NCBI RefSeq assembly: GCF_028435365.1 | Contig: NZ_JAGTJJ010000005.1 | Span: 124,001 to 188,000, forward strand | DNA length: 64,000 nt | Reading direction: 5' to 3' | Origin: Polyangium jinanense | GTDB taxonomy: Bacteria; Myxococcota; Polyangia; Polyangiales; Polyangiaceae | Shown here: piece after piece, positions 16,061 to 24,316 of the stretch | How positions within the stretch are numbered: the first letter of the stretch is position 1 | How the letters are laid out: the number at the start of each line of letters is the position of its first letter | The notes under the pieces: generated by a model | Databases searched by the model: none | Seen by the model: the letters and a program-made list of their open reading frames with translations, nothing else | What the model was told of the DNA's origin: nothing | Position numbers and translations under genes: made by a program

Positions 16061-16990
16061 ATGAAACCGGAAGAGTCGCTGGCCCAGGCTTTCGAGCAGA
16101 TCAAATCATGGATGGCGAAGCATGACGCGGAGCTCCTGGCCCAGAACCTCGCGCCGGGGGCGAGCGCGGAACAACTGGCGGAGGCCGAGGCGGAGCTCGG
16201 GTTTTCGCTGGGGGCTCCACTTCGCGCCTTGTGGTCGCTGCACGACGGCCAACACGAGGAGATGAACGGGTTCGTCGAAGCCTTCGACCTCTACTCGATC
16301 GAACGAGCGCTCGGCGAACGCGATTCCGTCATGGGCGCGCTCGGGTTCCTGCGCGAGACGCCTCAGGCGGTGCCGGAGTCGGGGCTCACGAATGCCGAGC
16401 TCCTCTCGGATGCCTGGGTTCCCTTCGCCGGCCGCGACTCCGATGGCCTCGCCGTGAACACGGTGAGCGGGCGCGTGTTCGAGATTCGCCACGATGATTC
16501 GCCTCCCCTTCATCTGCACGCGGCTTCGCTCGTGGATTGGGCGACGCAGTACGCGTCGCGTGTCGTCGCGGATGACTACCGCGTGGAGGAAGGATTCGGC
16601 GACTATTATCTTCAGCTTCGCGACCGTGAGGCCGAACGCAGAGAAGAGGAGCGAGCTCGCGCAGAGCGGGAAGAGCGGAAGCGCAAGGCGAAGATGTCCG
16701 CGAAAGAGCTCCTCGACGAGGCCATCGCGCGAAACAGAGAAGACGCGGCGCAGGAGGTCCTCGAGCGAGCGGAGCAGAAGTCGAAGGCCGCGTTCGCCGA
16801 GGCAGTCTCGTTGCTTTTCGCCGCGGGCGCGTCTCCGGCCTTCATTGCAGGCACTCTGCGCCCCATGCTGAGTCGGCTCACGTTGTCCGCTGCGCAGTGG
16901 CAGATCGTCGCGGAAGGCGGCGCTCGCATGGGCAACAACGCCATCCGCGACATTGCCCTTGCGCGCGCCCGGACCGCCGCACAGAGCTGA
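16061..16990 (+). CDS. SMI1/KNR4 (SUKH) family protein with charged helical tail
   Basis: Residues 1 to about 180 of this 309-residue protein follow the SMI1/KNR4 fold: SAEQLAEAEAELGFSLGAPLRALWSLHDGQ, then WVPFAGRDSDGLAVNT and LHAASLVDWATQYA. Residues about 190-230 form a very charged helix (Glu/Arg repeats, likely coiled coil). The rest is helical and ends with GGARMGNNAIRDIALARA. SUKH proteins include immunity proteins against contact-dependent toxins and also general scaffold proteins. No toxin gene is adjacent, so a toxin-immunity role is not supported. ATG 16061 is chosen over the upstream TTG 16043. The metallophosphoesterase gene follows 42 bp downstream, probably on the same transcript. 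Confidence 0.75.
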   Translation: MKPEESLAQAFEQIKSWMAKHDAELLAQNLAPGASAEQLAEAEAELGFSLGAPLRALWSLHDGQHEEMNGFVEAFDLYSIERALGERDSVMGALGFLRETPQAVPESGLTNAELLSDAWVPFAGRDSDGLAVNTVSGRVFEIRHDDSPPLHLHAASLVDWATQYASRVVADDYRVEEGFGDYYLQLRDREAERREEERARAEREERKRKAKMSAKELLDEAIARNREDAAQEVLERAEQKSKAAFAEAVSLLFAAGASPAFIAGTLRPMLSRLTLSAAQWQIVAEGGARMGNNAIRDIALARARTAAQS

Positions 16991-17032
16991 CTTCCCTCTT
17001 GTTGACAAGATGTGAGCATCTGCCTTACCAAG

Positions 17033-17932
17033 ATGGAGGTGGAGCACCTCAACATCGCGATCTTGGGCGACACCCACGGTCACCTCACGCTGGCGTACCG
17101 CGTCTTGAAGCGGTGGCAAGAGGAGGAAGGGCAAGAGGTCGATCTGATCTTGCAGGTCGGCGATTTCGGCGCCTTTCCCCCGCCTTATCGATTGGACAAG
17201 GCCACCAAGCGCTTCGCGGAGAGTGATCCGGACGAGCTCGGCTTCACCGCATACTTTCACGGAGAGCCCGAGGCCGAGGAGATGCTGGGCCCCGGGGCAG
17301 CGGAGCACCGCAAGATCGACGCGGACATGATCTTCATCCGCGGCAATCATGAGGATTTTTCCTATCTCTGCGAGCTCGGGGGAACGGACCACGGCCCGGT
17401 GCCCGTCGATGCCTTCGAGAAAATTCATTACCTCAAGAGCGGTGTGCCGTTCACGTACGAGAAGGACGGTCATTCGTTGCGAATCGCCGGCCTGGGAGGG
17501 ATCGCGGACGAGACCGGCAACCCGGTCAAGAATGACGGCGGTGAGTGCTACACCAGGCAAGACATCAAGCGGCTCTTCGCCTTGACGGAGAGGCTCGACG
17601 TCTTCTTGTCGCATGAACCGCCGCTGGACGCGGCGGCCCGCATACACCCCAAGTATGCAGGCGCCGGATCCCCTGCGGTGCGAGATTTCATTGTGAACTT
17701 TCAGCCGGCGTATCACTTCTGCGGGCACTACCACGAAGAGGGACGGGAGATCTCCTTCTCCACGGCAACCAGGAGCTACCACATGAACGCGGTGAGCTTC
17801 TGGCGCCCGCACCGATTGAACCCGGGGTGCATCGGCATCCTGCAGTGGCAAGGGTCCCGCGCGCTCGGCATGTCGTTCCTGGACGCACCCTGGCTCAAGG
17901 AGTACACCAAGAGCACCTATCGATACCTCTGA
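17033..17932 (+). CDS. Calcineurin-like metallophosphoesterase
   Basis: The 299-residue cytoplasmic protein carries the full five-motif set for two-metal phosphoesterases: GDTHGH (12-17), LQVGDFGAFP, IRGNHED, FLSHEPP and CGHYHEEG. Such enzymes hydrolyse phosphomono- or diesters; the substrate class is not visible. An insert between the second and third motifs (DELGFTAYFHGEPEAEEMLGPG) is unusual and may shape the active-site lid. The start could be ATG 17033 or GTG 17012. A TTGACA at 17002-17007 followed by a weak -10 would start transcription close to 17033, so a very short leader is possible. The gene converges with the SDR gene at 17946, 13 bp away. Confidence 0.85.
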   Translation: MEVEHLNIAILGDTHGHLTLAYRVLKRWQEEEGQEVDLILQVGDFGAFPPPYRLDKATKRFAESDPDELGFTAYFHGEPEAEEMLGPGAAEHRKIDADMIFIRGNHEDFSYLCELGGTDHGPVPVDAFEKIHYLKSGVPFTYEKDGHSLRIAGLGGIADETGNPVKNDGGECYTRQDIKRLFALTERLDVFLSHEPPLDAAARIHPKYAGAGSPAVRDFIVNFQPAYHFCGHYHEEGREISFSTATRSYHMNAVSFWRPHRLNPGCIGILQWQGSRALGMSFLDAPWLKEYTKSTYRYL

Positions 17933-17945
17933 TGCCCAAGACGCC

Positions 17946-18794
17946 TCAGCGCGGGAAGTCGGTCGAGATCGCAACGCCGCGCCACGCATCGAGCTCCTTC
18001 GACACGAATGCATTCTTCGCCTCGATGGCCGCCACGGTGTCACTGCCGAGCGGCAGCCGTAGCGGGGGCTCTGCCGCGCGGGAGAGCTCGACCACGACCC
18101 GCGCGAGACGCGCCGGATCGCCGGGCTGCTGGAGGCTCACCGATTTCGCGCGTTCGCGAACCTTGCCCGACGTCTCGGCGTAGTCGGCAATGGTCGCATC
18201 CGTATCGACCACCGACTTCGCCTCCAGGAACTCCGTTCGAAAGTACCCGGGCTCCAGGATCGTGACGGCGATGCCGAGAGGCGCGAGCTCGGCGTGCAGC
18301 GCCTCCGAGATCCCTTCCACGGCGAACTTGGTGGAGCAATAGACGCCGAAGCCGGGACCTGACCGGTAACCGCCGACCGAGGACAGATTGAGGATGTGCC
18401 CCGATCGCTGTTTCCTGAGCACCGGCAGCACGGCGCGGGTGACCGTGAGGAGCCCGAAGACGTTCGTCTCGTAGAGACGCCGCACATCCTCGGCGGAGGT
18501 TTCCTCGACCGCGCCGATCAAGCCGTAGCCCGCATTGTTCACGAGCACGTCGATCCTGCCGAAACGCGCGAGCGCCGCCTCGACCGCGGCCGCGACCGAG
18601 CTCTCGCTCGTCACGTCGAGCGCGACGGGCAACATGGCGTCGGAATCCCCGAATCGCTCGACAAGGCGCTTCGGATCACGCGCGGTCGCGACGACGAAGT
18701 CGCCCGCTGCCAGCGCCGCGCTCGTGATCTCCGCGCCGAGCCCACGCGACGCCCCCGTGATGAACCAAACCCGCTTCGTTTCCTTCGTGGTCAT
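17946..18794 (-). CDS. Short-chain dehydrogenase/reductase beside a divergent LysR gene
   Basis: A 282-residue SDR with TGASRGLG (13-20), NNAG (86-89), Ser139 and the YCSTK active site (Tyr152, Lys156). ARDPKRL after beta-2 points to NADP(H). The Shine-Dalgarno AAAGGAG lies about eight bases before the ATG at 18794. It closely resembles the SDRs at 14969 and 50762, for instance in the stretch VTRAVLPVLRKQRSGHI. It is transcribed divergently from the LysR regulator at 18896 across a 101-bp spacer that contains an inverted repeat, the usual arrangement for a LysR-controlled target. Substrate unknown. Confidence 0.9.
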   Translation of the reverse strand: MTTKETKRVWFITGASRGLGAEITSAALAAGDFVVATARDPKRLVERFGDSDAMLPVALDVTSESSVAAAVEAALARFGRIDVLVNNAGYGLIGAVEETSAEDVRRLYETNVFGLLTVTRAVLPVLRKQRSGHILNLSSVGGYRSGPGFGVYCSTKFAVEGISEALHAELAPLGIAVTILEPGYFRTEFLEAKSVVDTDATIADYAETSGKVRERAKSVSLQQPGDPARLARVVVELSRAAEPPLRLPLGSDTVAAIEAKNAFVSKELDAWRGVAISTDFPR

Positions 18795-18824
18795 GATGAG
18801 CTCCTTTCGACGACGTTGAACATA

Positions 18825-18869
18825 GACCCATCTGACCGTGAAGAAAATCAGGCCAGTGGTGGATGGGTC
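18825..18869. promoter_or_regulatory. Inverted repeat in the SDR/LysR intergenic region (candidate LysR sites)
   Basis: GACCCATC (18825-18832) and GATGGGTC (18862-18869) are perfect 8-bp reverse complements separated by 29 bp. The spacing fits two half-sites bound by a LysR tetramer and DNA looping. A TATAAT at 18884-18889 lies only six bases before the regulator ATG at 18896, so LysR mRNA could be nearly leaderless. Confidence 0.5.
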
Positions 18870-18895
18870 ATGAACTTCTGGTTTATAATCTTCCC

Positions 18896-19840
18896 ATGGA
18901 CGACACGTTCGACGGGCTCTCCGCGTTCCTCGCCGTGGCCAACCACAAGAGCTTCACGGCGGCCGCCGCGGGCATGGGCGTGTCGCCGACGGCGATGAGC
19001 CAGAAGATCAAGCTGCTCGAGCAGCGCCTCGGCGTCGTGCTCTTCCAGCGCACCACGCGGCGTGTGGCGCTGACCGAAGCGGGAGCGAACCTCTTTGCGC
19101 GCTTGAAGCCCGCGATCTCGGAAGTCGAGGACGCCATCGCCGCACTCGGCGACTTTCGCGGCCGTCCTTCGGGGCGGCTGCGCATCACCGCGCCGCGCAC
19201 GAGCGGAGGCGTCGTGCTCCCGCCGCTCGTCACGCGCATGGGCGAGCTGTACCCGGAGCTTTCCCTGGAGATATCGCTCGATGACGCGTTCGTCGATATC
19301 GTGGAAGCCGGCTTCGACGCCGGTATTCGGCTCGGGAACGCCGTCGAAAAGGACATGGTGCGCGTGCCCATGACGAAACAATCCGCGTGGTCGGTCGTCG
19401 CTGCGCCGAGCTACATCGCGCGTGCGGGACGGCCACGCAAACCCGAGGATCTGCTCCGCCATCAGGGAATCCGCCAGCGCATGATCACGACCGGCGTCGT
19501 CTATCGATGGGAATTCGAGCGGCAGGGCAAACCCATGACGGTCGACGTTCCCGGGAACGTCGTCGTCAACGACATCGGGCTCATGGTCGCGCTCGCCCTC
19601 GAAGGTGCCGGGCTCGCGTACGTGCCAGACGAATCGATCGACGACGCCGTCGCCGAGGGCCGACTCGAGCGCGTGCTCGAACCCTTCGTGACCCCCGGCC
19701 CGGGGCTCTGCCTCTACTTTCCCGCGCGCATGCAGGAGCAGCCCAAGCTGAAGGCCCTCGTCGAAATCGTGAAGAGCATGCGAGACGAATCTCGCACGCA
19801 TCCCAAAGGGAAAGTTACGAACGACGCGTCGCCGAAGTAG
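18896..19840 (+). CDS. LysR-family transcriptional regulator
   Basis: The 314-residue protein has an N-terminal winged HTH (FLAVANHKSFTAAAAGMGVSPTAMS, then KIKLLEQRLGVVLFQRTTRRVALTEAG) and a LysR substrate-binding domain including FVDIVEAGFDAGIRLG, typical of the subgroup that controls adjacent reductase genes. ATG 18896 fits the family N-terminus (MDDTFDGLSAFLAVA); no Shine-Dalgarno sequence precedes it. It diverges from the SDR gene at 17946 and presumably regulates both. The LysR at 51671 shares FVDIV-x2-GFDAG-x-RL and the same gene arrangement. Confidence 0.9.
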   Translation: MDDTFDGLSAFLAVANHKSFTAAAAGMGVSPTAMSQKIKLLEQRLGVVLFQRTTRRVALTEAGANLFARLKPAISEVEDAIAALGDFRGRPSGRLRITAPRTSGGVVLPPLVTRMGELYPELSLEISLDDAFVDIVEAGFDAGIRLGNAVEKDMVRVPMTKQSAWSVVAAPSYIARAGRPRKPEDLLRHQGIRQRMITTGVVYRWEFERQGKPMTVDVPGNVVVNDIGLMVALALEGAGLAYVPDESIDDAVAEGRLERVLEPFVTPGPGLCLYFPARMQEQPKLKALVEIVKSMRDESRTHPKGKVTNDASPK

Positions 19841-19930
19841 TCGTCCCGACGCACCGCTTCATCGAGCCCGGTTTCGTCGCTGCTCTTCCCTTGCCGACAC
19901 CCGCCTTCGTATGCGATGGAAAGGTTCGTC

Positions 19931-20365
19931 ATGGCGAGCAGCACCAGCAGCAGGGGAAGGCTCGCGGAAGGCGAGGTCTTCCGGTCGAGCCAGTTCGTGG
20001 TTTTGCGGGAGGCAGGCGGGAAACTCGTGCGAATCCGCCGGACCGACATCCCGCTCGACGAGGAGGCCACGGCGGACCTACTCGCGTTTTTCGACCGGTT
20101 CTTCCCGCCGCTCATGCGCCCCCAATTCGTCCTGCTGCTCGACTCGCGGGAGGCGCCCATGGCGACCGATCGCGAGACGGAGCGGCGCGTGAACGAGGCC
20201 GGCGCGCGGCTCCTTTCGGGATTCGTACGCTCGGCGATCCTCGTCGCAAGTGCCACGGGCAAGCTCCAGGCCGCGCGCATGACGCGCGAGAGAGGCAAGT
20301 CGTCCGTGTTCGTCGACGAGACCGAGGCGCTCGCCTTCTTGCTCCCGGAGCTTGTTTTCGATTGA
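19931..20365 (+). CDS. Conserved small protein of unknown function (144 aa)
   Basis: I do not recognise a named family. The pattern of strands and helices (FVVLREAGGKLVRIRRTDIPLD, LLAFFDRFFPPLM, QFVLLLDSREAP, LVASATGKLQAARM, VFVDETEALAFLL) resembles an SpoIIAA/STAS-like alpha/beta sandwich, as seen in small myxobacterial proteins, but the similarity is weak. There is no signal or membrane segment. ATG 19931 is preferred because GGAAAGG (19918-19924) lies at proper spacing. It stands between the LysR gene and a propeller protein, all in the same direction, with 83-90 bp gaps. Confidence 0.6.
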   Translation: MASSTSSRGRLAEGEVFRSSQFVVLREAGGKLVRIRRTDIPLDEEATADLLAFFDRFFPPLMRPQFVLLLDSREAPMATDRETERRVNEAGARLLSGFVRSAILVASATGKLQAARMTRERGKSSVFVDETEALAFLLPELVFD

Positions 20366-20448
20366 CGCGCAGTGCGGGGGCTCGGCGGTCCACGCCCTAC
20401 GAATCGTTTTAGCCCAAACTCGTTGTCCCGGCGACAGTGGTGAGGAAC

Positions 20449-21453
20449 ATGAGCACCCCGAAGGTCACCGAGCTCTGCCGCATCCCTCTCCCCGCGCACG
20501 CCCACGACGATGCGATCCTTCTCCCCGACTTCGACGCCGTCGTGACGAGGACGGGCGGCTCGCTGCGCCTGCATTCCGCGTCCACGAAGCGCTCCACGGC
20601 GCTCCTGGAGACCGATCTCGCCCGCATCTCGCTCCCCACCGTATCTCGCCTCGGCCGTCGCGTGGCCTGGTCCGACGGCCAGCGCCGCGTGTTCACCTCG
20701 ACCTCCCACAGCACAACCTCGGTCGAGCTCGCGCAGGCGCCGTATTACCTGAATTGCCTCGCGATCTCGGGAGACGAGCGGATCGTCGCCGCGGGCGGCA
20801 GCGCACTGACGTGGGAGCGCAAGCAATACGAGGAGGAGCTCCGGATCTACGACGCCGGAATGCCTTACGATTACGGCGAAAATCGTCCCGAGGTCCGCCC
20901 GAATCCCGGGTTTGGCCCTGGCCACGTGCGCCTCTGGGATTCTTCCTCGGGCCGCTCGACGATGCTCGAGGGACATCGCGACATCGTCTCGGGTATCTCG
21001 CTGAACCACGACGGCTCGATGGTCGCGGCGTTCGACGAGCGCTTCATTCGTGTCTGGGACGTCGCATCCACGCGCAGCCGCGTGCACACCCCGAGGAGGC
21101 GCGCCTTTCGCCCGCAGGCTTTCCTGCTGGCGCCCGGCGGCGATTACGTGATGGCCGGCGACGTTGGCGAGATATGGCTTTACGATACGAGCTCGACGCG
21201 CGCCGAGCGCGTGCTCGCCCTCGACGAGAACACCAGCAACCGCATCGCATTCGACGGAACCGGACGACTCTCCGCCGTCGGGTACGAGCGAGGTGCCATC
21301 TGCATCTACGATAACCTGTCCGGCAGCGAGCTCTGCTCGGTAGGGATCAGCGAAAGGCCGTATCACGTCGCGCTCTCGACCACGGGAAGCCGCCTCGCGG
21401 CACTCGTGGGCGACACGTTCGTGCTCTGGCAGCTCGAGGGAACGGGGGATTGA
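20449..21453 (+). CDS. WD40-like beta-propeller protein
   Basis: The 334-residue protein contains repeated units of about 40 residues with the WD-type rhythm: GHVRLWDSSSGRSTMLEGHRDIVSGISLNHDGSMV reads as a complete WD40 unit, followed by FIRVWDVAS, GEIWLYDTSS and GAICIYDNLSG. About six or seven blades are plausible. There is no signal peptide, so a cytoplasmic scaffold role is most likely; the partner is unknown. The ATG at 20449 is preceded by TGAGGAA five bases upstream. The stop overlaps the start of a perfect hairpin. Confidence 0.8.
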   Translation: MSTPKVTELCRIPLPAHAHDDAILLPDFDAVVTRTGGSLRLHSASTKRSTALLETDLARISLPTVSRLGRRVAWSDGQRRVFTSTSHSTTSVELAQAPYYLNCLAISGDERIVAAGGSALTWERKQYEEELRIYDAGMPYDYGENRPEVRPNPGFGPGHVRLWDSSSGRSTMLEGHRDIVSGISLNHDGSMVAAFDERFIRVWDVASTRSRVHTPRRRAFRPQAFLLAPGGDYVMAGDVGEIWLYDTSSTRAERVLALDENTSNRIAFDGTGRLSAVGYERGAICIYDNLSGSELCSVGISERPYHVALSTTGSRLAALVGDTFVLWQLEGTGD

Positions 21454-21477
21454 CGCGCGGAGTCAGGGCCGCGCGTT
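21453..21477 (+). terminator. Hairpin terminator after the WD40-like gene
   Basis: ACGCGCGG (21453-21460) and CCGCGCGT (21469-21476) form a perfect 8-bp stem around AGTCAGGG, starting at the last base of the stop codon. The U-tract is weak. Confidence 0.5.
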
Positions 21478-21534
21478 CGCCACCCGCATCCATTCTTCCC
21501 GCCGCATCCACGGTGAGGGAGTATACTGGCCGTT

Positions 21535-22443
21535 ATGATGACACGACGGCTCGGAGTTCAGCTCGCAGTAGGTTCGCTGGTGCTCGCATGCGCGGGCCTC
21601 GTCGGCTGTGGTGCGCACGTGGTGGAGGAACAAAACCCACCGGCAACGACCTCGGGCACCAGCACGGATGGGTGGACGACGCTCATCGACACGAAGTGGG
21701 AGATCGGCGGAGGCATCGAGAATTATTGGTGCGCGACCAAGACCTTCCACGAGGATCTCTACATCAATGCCTTCCGCCCCCTCGGCTCGACGGGGACGCA
21801 TCACACGCTGCTCTTGTGGGCCTCGGGAAGTTCGCCGGACAGCGAAAGCGTCTGCGGACCGACGCTCGACCAGAGCTTGCTTTTCGCCTCGGGCGTCGGC
21901 ACAGATGACCTGGTTTTCCCCGAAGGGGTCGCGCTCAAGATTCCGGCGGGGACACAGCTCCTCTTGAACCTTCACCTTTTCAATACAACCACGGATCCCC
22001 TGCCCGGCATCTCGGGCACGCTCGTCAAGACCCTCGATCCCTCCGAGGTCAAGCAGGAAGCCGAGATGATCATGCCCGGCGCGCCCGGCATCTCCGTGCC
22101 CCCGAACAGCCCCGGTTCCGTGCAAGGCGATTGCACCTTTCCGGGCGACGCGACCCTCATGAGTGTATGGCCCCACATGCACAAATACGGCACGCATATG
22201 CGGGTGACACACCAGACGGGCGCCGGCGAGGTCACCCTCCACGACGCCCCGTTCAGCTTCACCGAGCAAAAGAACTATCCGATCACGCCGGTTCAGGTCC
22301 TCGCGGGCGACCGCATTCACTACGAATGCTCGTACATGAACACGACCTCGAAGACGCTCGGCTTCGGCACGAGCTCCGACGACGAGATGTGCTTCCTCGG
22401 CCTTTATCGGTACCCGAAGCTCGCCTCCGCCTGCCAATTTTGA
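21535..22443 (+). CDS. Copper type II ascorbate-dependent monooxygenase-like (PHM fold) lipoprotein
   Basis: The 302-residue product has a lipoprotein signal (lipobox VGC, Cys25) and a domain like peptidylglycine alpha-hydroxylating monooxygenase. All six copper ligands known from that family have counterparts: His89-His90 (TGTHHTLLL) and His147 (LNLHLFN) for one copper, and His214-x-His216 (WPHMHKYG) and Met285 (DDEMCF) for the other. Conserved strands such as HYECSYMNTT also fit. Members hydroxylate C-H bonds using O2 and ascorbate; bacterial substrates are largely unknown. An HxH without a second fused lyase suggests a hydroxylase only. ATG 21535 or 21538 may serve as start. It converges with the TSP3/ricin lipoprotein gene. 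Confidence 0.8.
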   Translation: MMTRRLGVQLAVGSLVLACAGLVGCGAHVVEEQNPPATTSGTSTDGWTTLIDTKWEIGGGIENYWCATKTFHEDLYINAFRPLGSTGTHHTLLLWASGSSPDSESVCGPTLDQSLLFASGVGTDDLVFPEGVALKIPAGTQLLLNLHLFNTTTDPLPGISGTLVKTLDPSEVKQEAEMIMPGAPGISVPPNSPGSVQGDCTFPGDATLMSVWPHMHKYGTHMRVTHQTGAGEVTLHDAPFSFTEQKNYPITPVQVLAGDRIHYECSYMNTTSKTLGFGTSSDDEMCFLGLYRYPKLASACQF

Positions 22444-22480
22444 GGGCGAGCGATTTCGACTTGCACGCAGGTCTTGATCT

Positions 22481-23935
22481 TCAGGGCTGGTACGGAGGCT
22501 TGTCGAACGCCCCGCCGTAATACAGCCCGACCTTCCGGTTCGACTCGGTCCCTGCGAGCCCGCAATTGCTTACCGTGCCGTAGACCTCGCCCGTCAAATC
22601 GGTGTACACGCAGAAGTTGTCGGCGACGTTGTGCAGGCGAATCGGGAAGTTCGCATCGAGGCCGCCCTGGTCGTAGGCCTCGAGCTTCCACCGCTGCTCG
22701 TCGGTGCCATCGCACGGGGCGGTGACCACCGTCCACGGACCGGCCAGAATGCCGGACTGGCTCACGCACTCCCCATTCGAAACGTTGCGGAAACCGAAGG
22801 CATCGCCGTCGGGGAACATCTCCCATTGCTGCCGGGGATCCGTCGGCTCGCACGTGCTCGTGGACTCGACCTTGCCGTCGCCGAGAATCATGCACCGTTC
22901 TCCCACCTTGAATCGAATGACGACGAAGTTCGACTGATCGTCGCAGACGTCGCCGACACCGTCGTGATCGACATCGGACTGATCGGTGTTCGCCAGCTCG
23001 GGACAATTGTCCGTGGTGTCGGGAATGGCGTCGCCATCGGAATCGGACGCCTGGCAGGAGCCCGCGATTGCGACCGGGCAGATGTTGCCATGGCAGCTCC
23101 AGTTCGGGAAGTCGTACGCGATCTTCGCGCCCGCGGGGGCGCATTCCTTCCCCTCCAGCGGATCGGCCGTGCATCCGGCGTCGAAGGCGCCGCCGTTGCG
23201 CTTCTTGTCGCCGAGCACGATGCGCGACGTGACGGTGCCCGTGTAATCGCCTGACACCGTCACGGTCCCGCCCTCGTTGCCATTGCCGCTGAAGTCGGTG
23301 TCCTGGATCAGCGTGCCCGTGACGACGAGGTTGATCTTCCGCGGGACGGTCATTCCGCCTTCCTCGACGTCGATGGTGACGGCGTGAGCGCAGGCGTCAT
23401 AGGTAAACTTGCTGATCGCGCGCAAGCCGCTCAGGCTCACGTCCCAGGCGACTTTCCCGGAGTCGCACTGCTCGAGCCAGTCGCCCGTGCCCGACGGGTT
23501 CTCGCAACCGTTCAGGAGGCACTTCGTTTCGTCTTGCCAGATTGCGAATGCGCGCACGAGCTCCTCGTTCGACCACGGCAACACCGGCTCGCAGCTCGCG
23601 TCGCACTCTTCACTCTCGACCTTGTAGTTGGCCTCGTCCGTGCCCTTCGACCACGCGATACGGATCACATTGAATCCGCACGAGGGCACTGCAATTTGAC
23701 GGCTCGTATCGAGCCGGTTCTTGCAATTCCCCCCATTCCACTCTGGCACAGTGCCGTCGGTGGTGAAACAGATCACGGGCTCGTCGTCCAGGTTGATCAC
23801 CTTGACGAGCGAGTTTACCGCCGGAAGGGTGGTGGCGCTGGGAGGGTCGAAGTGCGGCACGGGGGTTTCGAGGCCGGTACCGCCGCAGCTCACGGCAGCA
23901 AACGCGAAAAATACTGTCGCATACCAAGGACGCAT
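22481..23935 (-). CDS. Lipoprotein with TSP3 repeats and a ricin-like C-terminal domain
   Basis: The 484-residue product starts with MRPWYATVFF and a lipobox VSC (Cys17). Residues about 45-110 resemble the chitobiase C-terminal/fn3-like module (ICFTTDGTVPEW). Residues 297-333 form thrombospondin type-3 calcium-binding repeats (DSDGDAIPDTTDNCP, DVDHDGVGDVCD). Residues about 335-484 look like a ricin-type beta-trefoil, with QQWEMFP, CVSQSGILAGPWTVVTAPC and EQRWKLEA, which suggests carbohydrate binding. Numerous cysteines imply disulfides. I infer a surface-anchored carbohydrate-binding protein; no catalytic domain is visible. ATG 23935 is preferred over an upstream ATG because the signal starts there. 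Confidence 0.8.
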   Translation of the reverse strand: MRPWYATVFFAFAAVSCGGTGLETPVPHFDPPSATTLPAVNSLVKVINLDDEPVICFTTDGTVPEWNGGNCKNRLDTSRQIAVPSCGFNVIRIAWSKGTDEANYKVESEECDASCEPVLPWSNEELVRAFAIWQDETKCLLNGCENPSGTGDWLEQCDSGKVAWDVSLSGLRAISKFTYDACAHAVTIDVEEGGMTVPRKINLVVTGTLIQDTDFSGNGNEGGTVTVSGDYTGTVTSRIVLGDKKRNGGAFDAGCTADPLEGKECAPAGAKIAYDFPNWSCHGNICPVAIAGSCQASDSDGDAIPDTTDNCPELANTDQSDVDHDGVGDVCDDQSNFVVIRFKVGERCMILGDGKVESTSTCEPTDPRQQWEMFPDGDAFGFRNVSNGECVSQSGILAGPWTVVTAPCDGTDEQRWKLEAYDQGGLDANFPIRLHNVADNFCVYTDLTGEVYGTVSNCGLAGTESNRKVGLYYGGAFDKPPYQP

Positions 23936-24199
23936 GGCCCCAGCATATCGCCGATCTGCGCCAGGCACTTTGGAAATTTGAAAAATTTGTACAGTCCGTC
24001 CGTCTGCTGCGGTGCGTCACCTTGCCGACACACGTTCTCGTTGCAGAGCTTCCTCGGTGCGGGCGCCGCCTCGTGCAAGATGCGCGGCTCGAGTTACTCC
24101 CGATCCGTCTTGGTCTCGAACCGCACGAATCTCGCCCCCAACGAAAGATCGCCAGCATTGCAGCACACTCGCGGGCTTTGCTGCCCGAATCGAGCACGC

Positions 24200-24250
24200 G
24201 CAGTTCGCGCAAATTTGCGCAAACTGCCGAGTACTTCCGATAACAAGTAC
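24200..24250. promoter_or_regulatory. Two palindromes upstream of the lipoprotein hydrolase gene
   Basis: GCAGTTCGCGCAAA (24200-24213) meets TTTGCGCAAACTGC (24214-24227) at a central axis, giving a 28-bp palindrome with one mismatched pair. Next to it, GTACTT (24231-24236) and AAGTAC (24245-24250) form a second inverted repeat. They lie 67-117 bp before the ATG at 24317. The rest of the 381-bp gap 23936-24316 shows no gene. Confidence 0.6.
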
Positions 24251-24316
24251 ATGGCCATGCCTTCCAAAGCCTCCGGCATGCAATGTGCTTGGGCGCATCG
24301 GGCAAGGAGAACGCAG

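Noticed and set aside
16061..16990. SMI1/KNR4 protein as an immunity protein of a contact-dependent toxin
   Set aside because: No toxin gene with a delivery or Rhs domain is adjacent; the Hint protein at 55318 is 38 kb away.
23384..24316. Upstream extension of the lipoprotein hydrolase at 24317
   Set aside because: The frame runs antisense through the TSP3/ricin gene and through palindromes; a signal peptide and AAGGAG define the start at 24317.
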